Below are positions 36,309-43,613 of a stretch of 64,000 nucleotides of DNA, one piece after another. Positions within the stretch are counted from its first letter, which is position 1; every line of letters starts with the position of its first letter. The DNA is from Paenibacillus sp. R14(2021) (lineage in GTDB: Bacteria; Bacillota; Bacilli; Paenibacillales; Paenibacillaceae). The notes below the pieces were generated by a model. That model had not been told where the DNA came from. It worked only from the letters and a program-made list of their open reading frames with translations, and did not search any database. The stretch is taken from contig NZ_CP080269.1 in the NCBI RefSeq assembly GCF_019431355.1, forward strand, positions 434,001 through 498,000, in the 5' to 3' direction. The position numbers and the translations under genes are program-made.

Positions 36309-37085
36309 ATGAGAAATCGTTTAATTTCGGTGACCATCGTCATCGTCCTTCTGTTGTTTGGTGCGTTCACGGTCAAGCACGCGCACTTCGGCAAAACAAC
36401 CGAAACGTTCAGCAATGCGATTCTAAAGGTCGGTTCATCCGGTAAAGATGTCTCGGAGCTGCAAGGTCGGCTCAAGGCGCTCGGTTATTTTAACGGCGCT
36501 ATAGACGGTAAGTTTGGCGCATCAACCAAAAATGCCGTCACCTGGTTTCAATGGAAATTCGGGCTCAAATCCGACGGCGTCGTTGGTGCGAAGACGAAGC
36601 TGAAGCTGTGGGAAGCGACGAAGAATTGGCGGCCTACAGCCCCTAGTACGGGTGGCGGTAATGGCAGCAAGTCAAGCGGCGGTTCCGAATCGTCAGCAGG
36701 GGACATGAACAAGTCCAATAAGCTGGGCTTATCAGCGAATGATCTGAAGCTGATGGCCAATGCGGTTTACGGCGAATCCCGGGGCGAGCCGTACCTGGGG
36801 CAAATTGCAGTTGCCGCTGTTATTCTCAACCGCGTCAAATCGCCTAGCTTCCCAAATACGGTGTCCGGCGTTATTTTTCAGCCTGGTGCATTTACGGCGG
36901 TAGCGGACGGTCAAATTTATTTGACGCCGAATGAGAAGGCTGCCCGAGCCGTGCAGGATGCGATTAACGGCATGGATCCAACGGGAGGCTGCCTCTATTA
37001 CTTCAATCCGGAGACGGCAACATCCAAATGGATTTGGACGCGTCCGCAAGTGAAAACAATCGGAAAACATATTTTCTGCATGTAG
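36309..37085 (+). CDS. SleB-like cell wall/cortex hydrolase
   Basis: The protein has an N-terminal signal or anchor (about 4-20), a PG_binding_1 domain (about 38-98, VGSSGKDVSELQGRLKALGY within it), a Gly/Ser-rich linker, and a C-terminal SleB/CwlJ hydrolase domain (about 142-258). The putative catalytic Glu is residue 156 in VYGESRGE. SleB is a lytic transglycosylase that opens spore cortex at germination. At 258 residues it is shorter than B. subtilis SleB (305), and no ypeB partner follows. It could be a SleB paralogue rather than SleB itself, so no symbol is given. Confidence 0.85.
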   Translation: MRNRLISVTIVIVLLLFGAFTVKHAHFGKTTETFSNAILKVGSSGKDVSELQGRLKALGYFNGAIDGKFGASTKNAVTWFQWKFGLKSDGVVGAKTKLKLWEATKNWRPTAPSTGGGNGSKSSGGSESSAGDMNKSNKLGLSANDLKLMANAVYGESRGEPYLGQIAVAAVILNRVKSPSFPNTVSGVIFQPGAFTAVADGQIYLTPNEKAARAVQDAINGMDPTGGCLYYFNPETATSKWIWTRPQVKTIGKHIFCM

Positions 37086-37093
37086 CAAGAATC

Positions 37094-37132
37094 GAAGCAG
37101 CCTGCCTATTGACGCGGGTTGCTTCTTCCATT
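37094..37132 (+). terminator. probable terminator after the SleB-like gene
   Basis: GAAGCAGCC (37094-37102) pairs with GGTTGCTTC (37117-37125) with one G-U pair. The following tract TTCCATTTCC is only moderately T-rich. Confidence 0.55.
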
Positions 37133-37145
37133 TCCGATCGGGTAG

Positions 37146-37177
37146 AATGGAATAGATCACAGCAAAATGGAATAGAT
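37146..37177 (+). repeat. 12-bp direct repeat before ymfF
   Basis: AATGGAATAGAT occurs at 37146-37157 and 37166-37177, with a 20-bp period, about 40 nt before the ymfF start. Two copies on nearly two helical turns could be a protein-binding site or a chance duplication. Confidence 0.5.
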
Positions 37178-37214
37178 TGACTTTATATTACTTGAGCGGA
37201 AGGGGACGTGAGGC

Positions 37215-38495
37215 GTGAGCAACGCTCCATTTCAACGAGGTCAGCTGAATCGAATTCGATTGCATGTATTGCCGACACAACGTTTCAAAACCTTTTCCAT
37301 TTCCCTCTATGCGGGTCTGCCGCTTGAAGAATCTACGGTGACTTCGGCAGCGCTGATTCCCTTTATTCTTCGAAGGGGGACAGCCTCTACACCGGAAACG
37401 ATTGCCTTTCGCGAACGGTTGGATGAGCTGTACGGCGCCGGATTCGGGTTTGATGTATACAAACGAGGAGACGCCCAGATTATCCAGTTTCGGATGGACG
37501 TCATTAACGACCGTTTTGTTTCTTCCAATCAGCCGCTGCTGGCTGCATCGCTGAAACTGCTGGGCGAGGTTGTAACGGAGCCGGTTTTGGAGAACGGTCA
37601 GCTGCGCGCCAAGTACGTTGAAGCCGAGAAAGACACGCTGCGCAAGCGGTTGGAAGCGATTATTAACGATAAAATCAGGTATGCCGCCGAGCGCTGCCTG
37701 GAAGTCATGTGTGAGGACGAACCATACAGACTTCATCCGCTTGGCCGACTCGAGGATATTGATGCAATTACGGCGGAGTCCGTCACGAAGGCATATCGGT
37801 CCTGGCTGTCGCAGGCGGCGTTTGATCTGTATGTCGTCGGCGATACGACGCTGGAGGAAGTGCAGGCACTTGTCGGTGCGGCTTTTCATCAGAATGAAGG
37901 CAAGCCTGCGAATTACATGCTTCCGCAGGTTCACAAACCGGTCAAAGACGTTCGTACGGTTATCGAGAGTATGGAAGTTACGCAAGGAAAGCTGAATTTG
38001 GGCCTGCGGATCAACACTTCTTACGGTGATGACGATTATCCGGCAGCGCTGATGTTCAATGGGATTTTGGGCGGCTACCCGCATTCCAAGCTGTTTTTGA
38101 ATGTTCGGGAGAAAGCCAGCTTGGCCTATTATGCGGCTTCTCGGCTCGATGGCCACAAAGGCATATGCACGATTCAATCCGGCATTGAAATCGGGAATTA
38201 CGACAAGGCCTCAACGATTATTCAAGAGCAGCTGGAGCAAATGCGAACTGGCGTTTACAGCGACCTGGAGATGAACCAGACAAAAGCAATGATTGCGAAT
38301 CATTTGCGCGAGCTGCAGGATTCCGCGAACGAGATGATCGGCTTTGACTTCAATGCGATTTTGTCAAAACGGGAGCGTTCCGCGGAGCAGCTTCTGAAGC
38401 AGGTACAGGCAGTGACCGCCGAGCAAATCGCAGCGGTGGCACGCAAAACCGAGCTCGATACGATTTATTTCCTGCGCGACAAGAAGGAGGGCTAA
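37215..38495 (+). CDS. ymfF: M16-family peptidase-like protein without zinc motif (YmfF)
   Basis: The 426-residue protein has the two-domain M16 layout but lacks HxxEH near the N-terminus; PFILRRGTAST stands where HFLEHM would be. The second domain contains GGYPHSKLFLNVREKASLAYY, the substrate-binding region. In M16 heterodimers, such as mitochondrial processing peptidase, one subunit is inactive and shapes substrate binding. ymfH begins 3 nt downstream and carries the active motif, so the two probably form such a pair. The start is GTG. Confidence 0.88.
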   Translation: MSNAPFQRGQLNRIRLHVLPTQRFKTFSISLYAGLPLEESTVTSAALIPFILRRGTASTPETIAFRERLDELYGAGFGFDVYKRGDAQIIQFRMDVINDRFVSSNQPLLAASLKLLGEVVTEPVLENGQLRAKYVEAEKDTLRKRLEAIINDKIRYAAERCLEVMCEDEPYRLHPLGRLEDIDAITAESVTKAYRSWLSQAAFDLYVVGDTTLEEVQALVGAAFHQNEGKPANYMLPQVHKPVKDVRTVIESMEVTQGKLNLGLRINTSYGDDDYPAALMFNGILGGYPHSKLFLNVREKASLAYYAASRLDGHKGICTIQSGIEIGNYDKASTIIQEQLEQMRTGVYSDLEMNQTKAMIANHLRELQDSANEMIGFDFNAILSKRERSAEQLLKQVQAVTAEQIAAVARKTELDTIYFLRDKKEG

Positions 38496-38498
38496 TCG

Positions 38499-39785
38499 GT
38501 GGAAACGTTAGCATACCCCGGCGTTCAAGAAACGCTGTACCGTGAAATCATGCCCAATGGCCTCGAGGTCGTCGTCCTTCCGAAGGAAGGCTTCAGCAAG
38601 ACGTATGCGACCTTCGCAACGAAATACGGGTCGATCGATAATCGTTTCGCTGTTGGCAATCAACCGCCGATTTCCGTGCCTGACGGCATTGCGCATTTTT
38701 TGGAGCATAAGATGTTCGAAGAGCCGACAGGCGATATTTTTGCAACATTTGCATCGCAAGGCGCGTCTGCTAATGCGTTCACTAGTTTTGACCGTACCGT
38801 CTACTTATTCTCGGCCACGGAGCAGATCGATGCGAACTTGACTACCTTGATCGATTTTGTCCAGAATCCCTATTTCACAGATGAGAACGTGGAGAAGGAG
38901 AAAGGCATCATCGAGCAGGAAATCAACATGTACCGTGACAATGCCGATTGGCGCGTTTACTTTGGGTTGATCGATGCGCTGTACCATCATCATCCGATAC
39001 ATATCGATATTGCCGGGACCGTCGCGTCGATCCGCCAAATCGATAAAGAGACGCTATACCGCTGTTATGAAACGTTTTATCACCCGTCGAACATGTTCCT
39101 ATTCGTAGTGGGCGGCGTTCAACCGGAAGCAGTCTTGAAGCTGGTCAGGGATAATCAAGCAGGCAAGTCGTTTCAGCCGCAGGGCGAAATTTCCCGTTTC
39201 TTCGAGAAAGAACCGGCTTCGGTCAAGATCCCTCGGAAAACGGCTGCACTTCCCGTTTCTATGCCGAAGTGCATGATCGGATTCAAAGAGAGCCGGACGC
39301 CGCTTCAACCGAATGAGCTGCTTCGCACGGAGCTGACGACCAAATTAATGCTGGAATCGCTGCTTGGCTCCAGCTCGCCGATTTATCATGCGCTGTATGA
39401 TGATGATTTGATTACCGATTCGTTCGGTCATGAGTATAACAGCAGCGAAGATTATGCTTTCTCCGTCGTCGGGGGCGAGACGCGTGATCCGGATGAGCTG
39501 CTTCGCAGACTGCGGGACGCGATTGAGCATGCCCAAAAAAACGGATTGAATCAAGAAACGTTCGAGCGCACGAAGCGCAAGAAAATCGGCGGTTATCTCC
39601 GGATGCTTAATTCCCCTGAGGCGATTGCCGGTGAGTTCACACGCTACCGATTCCGCGGCGCTGACTTGTTTAAGCTGCTTCCGGTTTATGAAGAAATTAC
39701 GCTCGAGGAAGCGAATGAGCGTCTTCGGAGTCATTTTGACTGGGATCGCATGGCTGTTTCCATCGTGTCGAAGGACGCGAATTGA
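38499..39785 (+). CDS. ymfH: M16-family zinc peptidase (YmfH)
   Basis: The active motif HFLEHKMFE (HxxEH) is near residue 67, and the third ligand is in EKGIIEQEINMYRD. The 428 residues cover two M16 domains. It is the catalytic partner expected for YmfF, encoded 3 nt upstream. The GTG start follows AAGGAGGGC. The substrate is unknown. Its stop overlaps the ymfI start (TTGA). Confidence 0.9.
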   Translation: METLAYPGVQETLYREIMPNGLEVVVLPKEGFSKTYATFATKYGSIDNRFAVGNQPPISVPDGIAHFLEHKMFEEPTGDIFATFASQGASANAFTSFDRTVYLFSATEQIDANLTTLIDFVQNPYFTDENVEKEKGIIEQEINMYRDNADWRVYFGLIDALYHHHPIHIDIAGTVASIRQIDKETLYRCYETFYHPSNMFLFVVGGVQPEAVLKLVRDNQAGKSFQPQGEISRFFEKEPASVKIPRKTAALPVSMPKCMIGFKESRTPLQPNELLRTELTTKLMLESLLGSSSPIYHALYDDDLITDSFGHEYNSSEDYAFSVVGGETRDPDELLRRLRDAIEHAQKNGLNQETFERTKRKKIGGYLRMLNSPEAIAGEFTRYRFRGADLFKLLPVYEEITLEEANERLRSHFDWDRMAVSIVSKDAN

Positions 39786-40531
39786 AAACGTTCAAAGAAA
39801 TGACGGTTCTCGTGACTGGGGGAAGCCGCGGAATCGGAGCGGCTATAGCGCGCCGATTCGCTGCGGAAAGCATGAATGTCGTCATTCACTATAATCAAGC
39901 GCACGAAGCTGCGAACGAAACCGCTCGCAGCTGTTTGCGGCTTGGTGCGGCTGATGTTTTTACCGTGTCAGCTGATGTCCGTTCCAGAGACCAGCTCATC
40001 CGTATGCGTGAGAAGCTCGAGCAGCGCGGTATGGTACCTGACATTGTGGTGAATAATGCAGGCATCGCGCATTACAGCATGCTTGCCGATGTGACGGACG
40101 AAACATGGGATGAGGTTATGGACATTAACTTAAAGGGAATGTTCCTATGTACACAGCTCTTTATGCCTGCTATGATTTCACAGCGGTTTGGCCGCATTAT
40201 TAACGTATCGTCCATATGGGGATTATCCGGTGCTTCCTGCGAGGTTCTGTACTCAACCAGCAAGGGCGGCATGAACGCGTTCACCAAGGCGTTGGCGAAG
40301 GAGCTGGCGCCTTCCGGCGTAACCGTTAATGCCGTTGCTCCGGGAGCCGTCGATACCGTCATGTTGGACAACCTGGATGCAGCTGAGAAGAGCGCGTTGG
40401 AATCCGAAATACCCGTTGGCCGCTTCGCACAGCCGGAAGAAATTGCATCGCTTGTCTACTTTCTGGCATTGCCGGAGTCCGCATATATAACCGGGCAAAT
40501 CATTAGCCCGAATGGCGGATGGTTGACCTGA
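39782..40531 (+). CDS. ymfI: short-chain dehydrogenase/reductase (YmfI)
   Basis: This is a classical SDR of 249 residues. The NAD(P)-binding VTGGSRGIGAAIA starts near residue 11, NNAG is present, and the catalytic set is Ser in NVSSIWG, Tyr and Lys in YSTSKGG. It resembles FabG, but the substrate cannot be told from sequence. The TTG start overlaps the ymfH stop by TTGA, with GAAGGA upstream. It belongs to the ymfF-H-I unit seen in Bacillus. Confidence 0.9.
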   Translation: MKTFKEMTVLVTGGSRGIGAAIARRFAAESMNVVIHYNQAHEAANETARSCLRLGAADVFTVSADVRSRDQLIRMREKLEQRGMVPDIVVNNAGIAHYSMLADVTDETWDEVMDINLKGMFLCTQLFMPAMISQRFGRIINVSSIWGLSGASCEVLYSTSKGGMNAFTKALAKELAPSGVTVNAVAPGAVDTVMLDNLDAAEKSALESEIPVGRFAQPEEIASLVYFLALPESAYITGQIISPNGGWLT

Positions 40532-40681
40532 CACAGATTGCATACGTGGCTGCTGCTCCATATGCTGCGATTTGAATTTGTTGGCAGATCGTACGGGTTC
40601 GCATAAGATTTCGCCTTTGCGTCAACAATACGGTTGTTGTTGCTGATCAACAGCCAACACCGCAAAGGAGGAACAGCACCA

Positions 40682-40933
40682 ATGTCAACTGTCCTTACTA
40701 ACTTCGGCACTTGGAAAGAATTTTTGTCGGATCGTGTACAACAAGCGAAAAGTATGGGTTTGAACGAGGATACGATTGCAAACCTCGCCTTTGAGATCGG
40801 CTCCTTCCTCGACGAGAGGGTAGATCCCAAAAACGAAGAGCAGCGTACGCTCAAGGAACTATGGGATGCCGGCGATGAATTTGAACGAAAAGCGCTTGCC
40901 GGCCTGATGGTCAAGCTTGTACAAAAATCGTAA
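40682..40933 (+). CDS. ymfJ: DUF3243 family protein (YmfJ)
   Basis: The protein has 83 residues from the ATG at 40682, which follows AAAGGAGGAA. The pattern NFGTWKEFLSDRVQQAKSMG and then ASxFLDER-like (here GSFLDERVDP) fits DUF3243. It looks helical and soluble. Its function is unknown. It lies between ymfI and ymfK as in B. subtilis and has a strong terminator of its own. Confidence 0.85.
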   Translation: MSTVLTNFGTWKEFLSDRVQQAKSMGLNEDTIANLAFEIGSFLDERVDPKNEEQRTLKELWDAGDEFERKALAGLMVKLVQKS

Positions 40934-40943
40934 ACTGTCCACG

Positions 40944-40977
40944 AGAAAAGCCTCCAATTGCGGAGGCTTTTCTGTAA
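40944..40977 (+). terminator. intrinsic terminator of ymfJ
   Basis: AGAAAAGCCTCC (40944-40955) pairs perfectly with GGAGGCTTTTCT (40962-40973) around AATTGC. The A and T tracts would allow function in both directions. Confidence 0.88.
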
Positions 40978-40990
40978 TGTTCGAAGAATG

Positions 40991-41019
40991 TTGCAGGATT
41001 TTGACGGATATTGTAGAAT
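40991..41019 (+). promoter_or_regulatory. possible promoter of ymfK
   Basis: TTGCAG (40991-40996) and TAGAAT (41014-41019) are 17 bp apart. The -35 is weak. The preceding terminator makes a promoter here necessary. Confidence 0.38.
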
Positions 41020-41096
41020 AAACTTTTTAATGCCTAATCGCATCTGATATTCGAGTTTCAAACATTCTTATATTCCTCAGACAGAGGTGTCATCAT

Positions 41097-41861
41097 ATGG
41101 AATTCAAACAATGGTACATGGAATACAAAATACATAAGAACCGTCCCGGCTTGCTAGGCGATATCGCTTCTTTGCTCGGTATGCTTGAAGTGAATATTTT
41201 AACGATTAACGGCGTTGAGAACCGGACGCGCGGCATGCTGCTTCAAACGAATGACGATGAGAAAATTGAAATTTTGGGCCGCATGCTTCAGAAGGTCGAT
41301 AATATCACGGTGTTGAAGCTGCGCGAGCCGAAGCTCGTTGACATCTTGGCTGTGCGTCATGGCCGCTACATTGAGCGTGACTCCGACGACCGCAAAACCT
41401 TCCGATTTACGCGCGATGAATTGGGAATGCTGGTTGATTTTCTGGGGGAAGTGTTTAAAAGAGAAGGGAATCAAGTAATCGGTCTTCGCGGCATGCCCCG
41501 CGTAGGCAAGACGGAGTCCATTATTGCAGGCAGCGTCTGCTCCAATAAACGTTGGACCTTCGTTTCCTCAACGCTGCTCAGACAGACGGTCCGCAGTCAA
41601 CTGTCCGAGGAAGAGATGACGAACAACAATATTTTTATTATCGACGGCATTGTCAGCACCGTTCGTTCCAATGAGAAGCACCATGCGCTTTTGCAGGAAA
41701 TTATGGCAATGCCTTCAACGAAGGTTATTGAACATCCCGATATTTTCGTGAAGGAGTCTGCTTACGAGTATAGTGATTTCGATTACATCATTGAGCTTAG
41801 GAATACGCCGGATGAGGAAATTTCGTATGAATCGTTCACGATGGGCTTTAACGATTTCTAG
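41097..41861 (+). CDS. ymfK: DUF3388 protein with ACT-like and P-loop parts (YmfK)
   Basis: The N-terminal 75 residues (HKNRPGLLGDIASLLGMLEVN and on) look like an ACT-type regulatory domain. A P-loop-like GMPRVGKTES lies near residue 132, and NNIFIIDGIVS could be a Walker B strand. This arrangement matches YmfK/DUF3388. ACT domains usually bind amino acids; the ligand and output here are unknown. The length is 254 residues. The ATG follows AGAGGTG. rodZ follows after 26 nt. Confidence 0.82.
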   Translation: MEFKQWYMEYKIHKNRPGLLGDIASLLGMLEVNILTINGVENRTRGMLLQTNDDEKIEILGRMLQKVDNITVLKLREPKLVDILAVRHGRYIERDSDDRKTFRFTRDELGMLVDFLGEVFKREGNQVIGLRGMPRVGKTESIIAGSVCSNKRWTFVSSTLLRQTVRSQLSEEEMTNNNIFIIDGIVSTVRSNEKHHALLQEIMAMPSTKVIEHPDIFVKESAYEYSDFDYIIELRNTPDEEISYESFTMGFNDF

Positions 41862-41887
41862 ATCTATAGAGTTGAGGAGGTGTGAGT

Positions 41888-42853
41888 GTGTCGGATTTGG
41901 GTGCTTTGCTTAAGAAGGCGAGGGAGCAGCGGAACTTGTCGCTCGATGATATCCAAGAGTTGACGAAGATTCGCAAACGGTATCTTGAAGCGATAGAGGA
42001 AGGCGATTACAGCGTACTTCCCGGTTCTTTCTATGTTCGCGCATTCGTGAAGAACTATGCTGAAGCTGTGGGTCTCGATGCAGATGAAGTGCTGCGGCTA
42101 TACAATAAAGAGATCCCCTCGACCGTAACAGAGCAGCAAGTCATTGAGCCAATCCAGCGGCCGCGACGCGCACAGACGCAAACCTCTGATCGTATCAGCC
42201 GATGGGGATTTCGGACATTAATGTGGTCGTTTCTGCTTCTAATCATTGTGCTGGTGTATATTTATGCAATCAAGCAGCCGGGCAAGGACCATGTCGATTC
42301 CGCTGATCAGACCAAAATGACAGATGATACGAAGCCGCCTGCAACGACGCCGGATAAGGATACCGTTAAGAACGGCGACGGCACGAGTGGTAATTCGAAT
42401 GGTTCTGGTACGGACAACGGCAAGAATACGGAAACGGAGCCGCCGCCTGAGGAGCAAACGCCGCCGGTCGATCAGCAGCCGCCCCCGCCAGCTGCCACAA
42501 CGTTGACGCTGGACCGGACATCGGGTACAACCGATTATTACAATGTCTCGACAGGCGGTACGCATAAGATCGAATTGAAGGCAACCGGTCATGGCTGGAT
42601 CGGCGTCAATAAAACAAGCCGCAAAGGGAAATCCTTGATTAGCAAAAACATGGAAGCCGGAGATACGATTTCGCTAGATGTGGACGGCGCTGTCTATGTT
42701 AACCTCGGACGGGCCGATTATGTGGAAGTGACGATTGACGGCGTAGCCATCGATGACGGCAACAAAGTCGGAGGCTCGCGCAAAATGCAGCTGACGCCTG
42801 TGGAAGACCCTGCGAAAACGACGGATACGACGAACGCGACGACAGGTCAATAG
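41888..42853 (+). CDS. rodZ: RodZ-like cell-shape protein (YmfM)
   Basis: The N-terminal HTH_25 domain (about 1-75, with LSLDDIQELTKIRKRYLEAI) is followed by a basic stretch and one membrane helix (about 105-125, MWSFLLLIIVLVYIYAI). A Thr/Gly/Pro-rich linker and a C-terminal DUF4115 beta domain (about 215-300) come next. RodZ links MreB to the elongation machinery. I chose the GTG at 41888, 7 nt after GAGGAGG; the GTG at 41882 is too close to that site. The protein is 321 residues. Confidence 0.9.
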   Translation: MSDLGALLKKAREQRNLSLDDIQELTKIRKRYLEAIEEGDYSVLPGSFYVRAFVKNYAEAVGLDADEVLRLYNKEIPSTVTEQQVIEPIQRPRRAQTQTSDRISRWGFRTLMWSFLLLIIVLVYIYAIKQPGKDHVDSADQTKMTDDTKPPATTPDKDTVKNGDGTSGNSNGSGTDNGKNTETEPPPEEQTPPVDQQPPPPAATTLTLDRTSGTTDYYNVSTGGTHKIELKATGHGWIGVNKTSRKGKSLISKNMEAGDTISLDVDGAVYVNLGRADYVEVTIDGVAIDDGNKVGGSRKMQLTPVEDPAKTTDTTNATTGQ

Positions 42854-42866
42854 TTTTTGAGGTATT

Positions 42867-42912
42867 AAAGGCATCCAGGCCAGAGGTTGTTCCGGCCGGG
42901 ATGCCTTTTCTT
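42867..42912 (+). terminator. intrinsic terminator of rodZ
   Basis: AAAGGCATCC (42867-42876) pairs with GGATGCCTTT (42899-42908), with GGCC/GGCC inside, followed by TTTTCTTG. Confidence 0.88.
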
Positions 42913-42928
42913 GTGCTGCGAGATGGGT

Positions 42929-42934
42929 TATAAT
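42929..42934 (+). promoter_or_regulatory. -10 element before yajQ
   Basis: A perfect TATAAT lies 40 nt before the yajQ start, just after the rodZ terminator. The -35 region (TTTTCT) is poor. Confidence 0.35.
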
Positions 42935-42974
42935 ACGTGACAAGTAAAGGAAAGAAAAGGAGCTGCAGAAGGTC

Positions 42975-43463
42975 ATGGCTGAAAATTCATTTGATATCGT
43001 ATCGAAAGTCGATATGCAGGAGCTAAGCAATGCAATTACGCAAGCGGAGAGGGAGATCGAAACACGCTTTGATTTTAAGGGAACCAAGAGCAGCTTCACG
43101 CTTGAGAAGGCAGATCTCGTCGTCGTCTCGGATGACGAATACAAGCTGAGTAGCGTTATTGATATTCTCCAATCGAAGATGGTGAAGCGCGGCGTACCGA
43201 TCAAGAATATGGAGTTTGGCAAAGTCGAGCCGGCATCTATGGGAACGGTTAGGCAGAAGATTAAGCTCAAACAAGGCATCGAGCAGGATATTTCCAAGAA
43301 AATCAACATTTTGATCCGCGACTCCAAGCTGAAGGTGAAGAGCCAAATTCAGGGCGATTCCATTCGCGTGACTGGCAAAAGCCTCGATGATTTGCAAGCG
43401 GTCATGGCTATGCTGAGAGGGGCCGATCTGCAAATCGACCTTCAATTTACGAATTACAAATAA
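42975..43463 (+). CDS. yajQ: YajQ family nucleotide-binding protein
   Basis: The 162-residue protein starts MAENSFDIVSKVDMQEL and contains ETRFDFKGTKSSF and VKSQIQGDSIRVTGKSLDDLQ, the family hallmarks. YajQ proteins have two RRM-like ferredoxin folds; members bind RNA or cyclic di-GMP. Which applies here is not known. It lies alone between the rodZ terminator and its own strong terminator. In B. subtilis the homologue (yitK) is elsewhere. Confidence 0.93.
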   Translation: MAENSFDIVSKVDMQELSNAITQAEREIETRFDFKGTKSSFTLEKADLVVVSDDEYKLSSVIDILQSKMVKRGVPIKNMEFGKVEPASMGTVRQKIKLKQGIEQDISKKINILIRDSKLKVKSQIQGDSIRVTGKSLDDLQAVMAMLRGADLQIDLQFTNYK

Positions 43464-43490
43464 CGAGCCGATACGTACAAAATTACATAT

Positions 43491-43546
43491 GGAGAAGTCC
43501 CCTATGACTGCTGAAAGCTGCGGACAGAGGGGGCTTCTCCTGTTTT
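43491..43546 (+). terminator. intrinsic terminator of yajQ
   Basis: GGAGAAGTCCCCT (43491-43503) pairs with AGGGGGCTTCTCC (43528-43540) with one G-U pair, followed by TGTTTT. The T tract runs into the -35 of the next promoter. Confidence 0.8.
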
Positions 43547-43573
43547 GACACTGCATATGCCATGTATTATACT
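43545..43573 (+). promoter_or_regulatory. sigma-A promoter of rimO-pgsA
   Basis: A consensus TTGACA (43545-43550) and TATACT (43568-43573) are 17 bp apart. It is among the best promoters in the window. The expected leader is about 35 nt. Confidence 0.85.
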
Positions 43574-43613
43574 TGTAAGGATAGCTTTACGGAGGGGTTT
43601 GGGGGATACATCG

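Noticed and set aside
37188-38177. Minus-strand frame of about 329 codons opposite ymfF
   Set aside because: It is antisense to ymfF, with no supporting start signal or motif.
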